Assembly: GCF_000378765.1 (NCBI RefSeq)
Contig: NZ_KB905342.1
Span: forward strand, 558,001 to 622,000
From: Psychroflexus tropicus DSM 15496
Lineage (GTDB): Bacteria > Bacteroidota > Bacteroidia > Flavobacteriales > Flavobacteriaceae
Direction of reading: 5' to 3'
Length of the DNA: 64,000 nt
Made by a program: the position numbers and the translations under genes. Positions 60,923 through 64,000 of the stretch are shown one piece after another; within the stretch, counting starts at the first letter, position 1; the number at the start of each line of letters is the position of its first letter. The notes beneath the pieces were generated by a model, which had not been told where the DNA came from, made no database searches, and saw only the letters and a program-made list of their open reading frames with translations.

Positions 60923-61887
60923 ATAATGGTTTAACTACGGCAGTTATCGTTAGTTACGGCGATAGATCAAATTATTTTACAAAAGTACTATTGGCTTTAA
61001 ATGAAAGTGATAAAATAGATAAAATTATATTTGTAAATAACGCTATTTCTAAAGAAAGCAGGATTTCACTAGAATCCCTCAAAATTGAAAAACTAAAGAT
61101 ACTTAATCAAGGAAAAAACACTGGCTCTGCTAAGGGCTATAAAGATGGAATCCTAAAAGCTTTAAATATTAATTCAGACTTTATTTGGCTACTAGATGAT
61201 GATAACCTGCCTGAGAATCAAGCGCTGGATGTACTTTACCAAAATTGGCAATTACTTTCTAAACAATATAAAAAGGATATTGCTTTACTTTCTTACAGAC
61301 CTGATAGAAATATTTTCAAAAAGGCAATAGAACTTAATAAGCCAAATTTGATGTTGGGTCCTAACAATTCTTTTTTAGGAATAAATTTCTTTCATAAATT
61401 AAAAGGTTTAGTCACCAAGTCAAAAAAAAATAAATTAACTAAAACTGATGTAGGAAAGGTTGATGTAGCTCCCTATGGAGGGCTTTTTTTTAGGAGTTCT
61501 TTAATAGAAACAATTGGTCTACCTGATGAAGACTTTTTTTTATATGGTGACGATTATGATTTTTCATACCGAATCACTCAAAAAGGGGATGGGATTTTTT
61601 TAATTTTAAAAAGCGTTGTAAATGATTTAGAGAAATCTTTTCATTTGAAGGGTAAAAAAGTAAATATTATAAGCAATAGGTTTATAAATACTAACTCTAA
61701 AATCAAAATATTTTATTCAGTAAGAAATGGGATCAATTTTGAATTAAAATTTATTACAAATAAACTAGTGTATTATTCTAATGCACTATGTCATATTTTA
61801 GGGACTTTACTAGTTTTCATATTAAGACCAAAACATTTATGGAAATTTAAGTACTATATAAAAGGAATAAAATCGAGTAAATGTTAA
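60919..61887 (+). CDS. Glycosyltransferase family 2
   Basis: 322 aa GT-A enzyme. N-terminal strand TTAVIVSYGDR, nucleotide-binding DXD region WLLDDDNLPE, and later DEDFFLYGDDYDFSYRI, the acceptor/metal region typical of rhamnosyl- and galactofuranosyl-type GT2. Probably adds one sugar of the repeat unit. Four-base overlap with the sulfotransferase gene and 7 bp with wzy. Confidence 0.88.
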   Translation: MNNGLTTAVIVSYGDRSNYFTKVLLALNESDKIDKIIFVNNAISKESRISLESLKIEKLKILNQGKNTGSAKGYKDGILKALNINSDFIWLLDDDNLPENQALDVLYQNWQLLSKQYKKDIALLSYRPDRNIFKKAIELNKPNLMLGPNNSFLGINFFHKLKGLVTKSKKNKLTKTDVGKVDVAPYGGLFFRSSLIETIGLPDEDFFLYGDDYDFSYRITQKGDGIFLILKSVVNDLEKSFHLKGKKVNIISNRFINTNSKIKIFYSVRNGINFELKFITNKLVYYSNALCHILGTLLVFILRPKHLWKFKYYIKGIKSSKC

Positions 61888-63140
61888 AGCTAAAGACAAT
61901 ATACACTATATCTTTTTATCTGATACTTAGTTTCACTTTTTTAATAGGTGGTTTGCTTCAGTTTATCATTGGTTTGTCCAATACAGGATTGACCATTGTA
62001 CTTGGATTCGTTATGCTCCTTAACTATATTGTATATGCTCTAGTAAAAAAGAAAATAATGCTGAACTGGGTGTTTATAAGTTTTTTACTTTATATGCTCA
62101 GTATATTAATAAGCGCGTTATTTAATGGTACGAATACTGCTAAAACCCTTATTTATCTTAATTTTTCGATTTTACCCTTAAGCACATTTTATTTTTTTTA
62201 TATAAACAGAAAGGAAGGTTATTTAAATCCTAGGTCGTATCTGCAATTTATATTGTTTATTGCTTGTATTCAGCTTCCAGTATTACTAATTCAAGGAAAC
62301 TTCTATGATCAGCTTATGACCTTCAATAATAGTGGGCAAAATATAGCATCATTTGATTTTTTATATGGTACATTTTTAGTTAAGTCGGATCATTCTTTAG
62401 GATGCTTTTTGTTGTTTATAATTGCTGGTTTATTGTTTGATTTTAATAATATATCAAATTATGTAAAGTATAGATTTTTTTATGCTTTGTACTTAAGTAT
62501 TACAGTATTGTTAGCAGAATCAAATATATCTAAAGCATTATTAATCTCTACTTGGGCTATTTATATTATCTATTTAGTTTATTCTAGAATTCCGAAATCA
62601 ATTTATAATCGGAAATTCTATATAATAGTTACGTCTCTAGCTTTTGTTTTCCTTGTTTATAACATTAGAAATATAGGCTTTATCACCTCAAAGCTTGGAG
62701 GTACGATTGAGAATAATTATACGGTAGAAAAGGCAAAATATTTCTACGATGAAGCTAAAGCCAAAAGGCTACAAATAATAATAGTTGCCATAAATGAATT
62801 GGAAACAAAATACATAGGAAGTGGGCCTTATTCTTACTTTGATATTCTAACAGGTAAATTTAAGAATACAATACATTTTTCTCAATTCATATGGTGCTAT
62901 TTTGATCTGGGCCTATTTGGATTATTAACTTTGTTGTTTTACATATATCATTTGATCAGATCAACATTAAAGAAAAATCAATATTTATTCATATTCATTT
63001 TTCCAATAACCATCATTTATATGATGTATACGACTCCATTTTCCGAAATAGGGATTTTGATTAGTCTTTTTTTAATTTTTAGCATTAAGTACCCCAATGA
63101 ATTTAATAATAATACCATTCCACGACTGGAGAAAAAGTGA
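61881..63140 (+). CDS. O-antigen polymerase-like protein (Wzy)
   Basis: 419 aa with about 10-12 hydrophobic helices and one larger periplasmic loop (about residues 275-325) holding YIGSGPYSYFD, as in Wzy/O-antigen ligase proteins. Joins flipped repeat units into a polymer. Sequence is poorly conserved in this family, so the call rests on topology and gene order. Confidence 0.7.
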   Translation: MLKLKTIYTISFYLILSFTFLIGGLLQFIIGLSNTGLTIVLGFVMLLNYIVYALVKKKIMLNWVFISFLLYMLSILISALFNGTNTAKTLIYLNFSILPLSTFYFFYINRKEGYLNPRSYLQFILFIACIQLPVLLIQGNFYDQLMTFNNSGQNIASFDFLYGTFLVKSDHSLGCFLLFIIAGLLFDFNNISNYVKYRFFYALYLSITVLLAESNISKALLISTWAIYIIYLVYSRIPKSIYNRKFYIIVTSLAFVFLVYNIRNIGFITSKLGGTIENNYTVEKAKYFYDEAKAKRLQIIIVAINELETKYIGSGPYSYFDILTGKFKNTIHFSQFIWCYFDLGLFGLLTLLFYIYHLIRSTLKKNQYLFIFIFPITIIYMMYTTPFSEIGILISLFLIFSIKYPNEFNNNTIPRLEKK

Positions 63141-64000
63141 AAATGAAGGTTTTAGAACAAGAGATGTTCACTTCATAAAAGCTTTTGCAAAAAATGATAG
63201 GGTTGAAAAAATCTTAATTATAAACAGGCCGTTCACCAAATTAGAGTTGCTATTAAATCAATATAAACAAAGGTTGCCGGGTGAATTGATATTTAAGCGA
63301 AGAGGTTTTGCATTAACAAAGGTTTCAGACAAAATTTATGTTTTAGATTATTTGTCTTTAGATGTTATAAATCAGATACTTTTAAGGCATAAGTGGTTTA
63401 TAAGACGTTACGGTGATAAAAAATTATTGCAATTTATTTATCAAGTATTAGATATGCTTGATATATCAAACACTTCACTTATATGCCAAAATGTTTTCTC
63501 TAATAAACTGGCAATCAAATTAAAATCTAAATTCAAACTGTTTGATGCATGGGATAACTTCACTAAGTTCCCTAATTATTCACATTTAAATTCGGAAATT
63601 AGTAATGGTTATAATTCATTAAGTGAACATATTAAAACGTGGATAACTAACTCTAAAGAAAACCAAGACTTTTTCAAGGATAATTTTGGTGCAAAAAAAA
63701 TTAGTCTAATCAAAAACGGAGTTAGCCAATCATTTGCTAAGAATTGTTTAGAAGTGCCTCAAGACATGAGGAGTATACCCCACCCAATTGCTGGATTTGG
63801 AGGAAAAATGTCATACCTAATCGATACGGATATTATAAATTACATTGTAAAAGATAATCCAGATATAAGCTTCGTTTTTGTAGGTCAAATATTAGATAAG
63901 GAAAAGTTTAAGGAAATTAACAATTCAGCTAATCTATACTTTTTGGGTGATAAAAAATATGATATTTACCCCTGCTATGTAAATAATTTTGATGTTGGTA
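63097..64000 (+). CDS. Glycosyltransferase (GT4-type), cut by window end
   Basis: Open frame of 301 codons running off the right edge, starting at ATG 63097, 44 bp inside wzy (overlap). Begins IIIPFHDWRKSENEGFRTRD and contains LICQNVFSNKL, KLFDAWDNFTKF, LIKNGVSQSF and GFGGKMSYLID, which resembles TuaH-like glycosyltransferases that build cell-surface polymers. No stop is present up to base 64000. Confidence 0.75.
   Translation, partial: MNLIIIPFHDWRKSENEGFRTRDVHFIKAFAKNDRVEKILIINRPFTKLELLLNQYKQRLPGELIFKRRGFALTKVSDKIYVLDYLSLDVINQILLRHKWFIRRYGDKKLLQFIYQVLDMLDISNTSLICQNVFSNKLAIKLKSKFKLFDAWDNFTKFPNYSHLNSEISNGYNSLSEHIKTWITNSKENQDFFKDNFGAKKISLIKNGVSQSFAKNCLEVPQDMRSIPHPIAGFGGKMSYLIDTDIINYIVKDNPDISFVFVGQILDKEKFKEINNSANLYFLGDKKYDIYPCYVNNFDVG

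Noticed and set aside
1..64000. CRISPR array, rRNA or tRNA genes, insertion sequence transposases
   Set aside because: No regularly spaced repeats, no rRNA or tRNA signatures and no transposase frames were seen on either strand.

Overview
The window reads as chromosome from a member of the Flavobacteriaceae (Bacteroidota), probably a marine or aquatic one; the species cannot be named from sequence alone. Reasons: AT-rich DNA, almost no Shine-Dalgarno sites, promoters of the TTG / TAnnTTTG type, and many families typical of this group (DUF547, FAS1 lipoproteins, IPExxxVDY, tandem 2TM protein, UpxY-type NusG, viroplasmin-RNase H, DUF5723, a long PurF-like enzyme).

Layout. 0-3.4 kb: leftward purH-mreB-mreC (purine end step and cell-shape genes). 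3.4-7.1 kb: leftward cysQ-cysC-cysD-cysN, a PAPS-making and PAP-recycling operon. 7.3-12.4 kb: DUF547 protein, FAD oxidoreductase and a membrane polyferredoxin, then a serine hydrolase. 12.4-21.5 kb: accessory region of unrelated genes separated by palindromic, structured spacers. It holds a two-copy 122-bp repeat with perfect 11-bp inverted ends, a broken DUF3667-like gene, a single-chain restriction-modification enzyme coupled to a HEPN-like protein, a beta-barrel protein and a thioredoxin-like lipoprotein. 21.5-28.3 kb: small lipoproteins, FAS1 protein, outer-membrane proteins. 28.3-32.3 kb: orphan UpxY/NusG factor, DUF3108 protein, tyrosine degradation (hppD, hmgA). 32.4-38.5 kb: patatin-barrel protein, uvrC, and a small insertion carrying sdpI bounded by a displaced second copy of the uvrC 5' end. 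38.5-50.5 kb: core genes (alr, tdk, rsmI, pyk, rnc, fabF, acpP, purN). 50.5-54.1 kb: RNase H gene followed by a 2.7-kb islet (HTH regulator, lipoprotein, two barrel proteins) bounded by a displaced second copy of the rnhA 3' end. 54.2-57.1 kb: PfkB kinase and PurF-like enzyme. 57.2-64 kb: surface polysaccharide cluster (Wzz, Wzx, lipoprotein, sulfotransferase, GT2, Wzy, GT), cut by the window end.

The most interesting signals: (1) a 39-bp double palindrome (two 17-bp sites, 22-bp period) present at two places 14 kb apart, 37306-37344 and 51574-51612, each followed after exactly 21 nt by a TAnnTTTA box. One drives the HTH regulator of the rnhA islet, the other points at a small lipoprotein gene beside the uvrC duplication; this looks like a small islet-borne regulon. 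(2) Two islets (uvrC and rnhA) with the same logic: the gene end was replaced and the displaced original end is kept, and the two versions differ almost only at synonymous sites. (3) Cassette-like accessory genes joined by palindromes, two of which share a fold with compensating base changes. (4) A restriction-modification gene overlapping by 4 bp a gene with an RNxxxxH HEPN motif.

The PAPS operon and the sulfotransferase in the polysaccharide cluster together suggest that this organism sulfates its surface polysaccharide.
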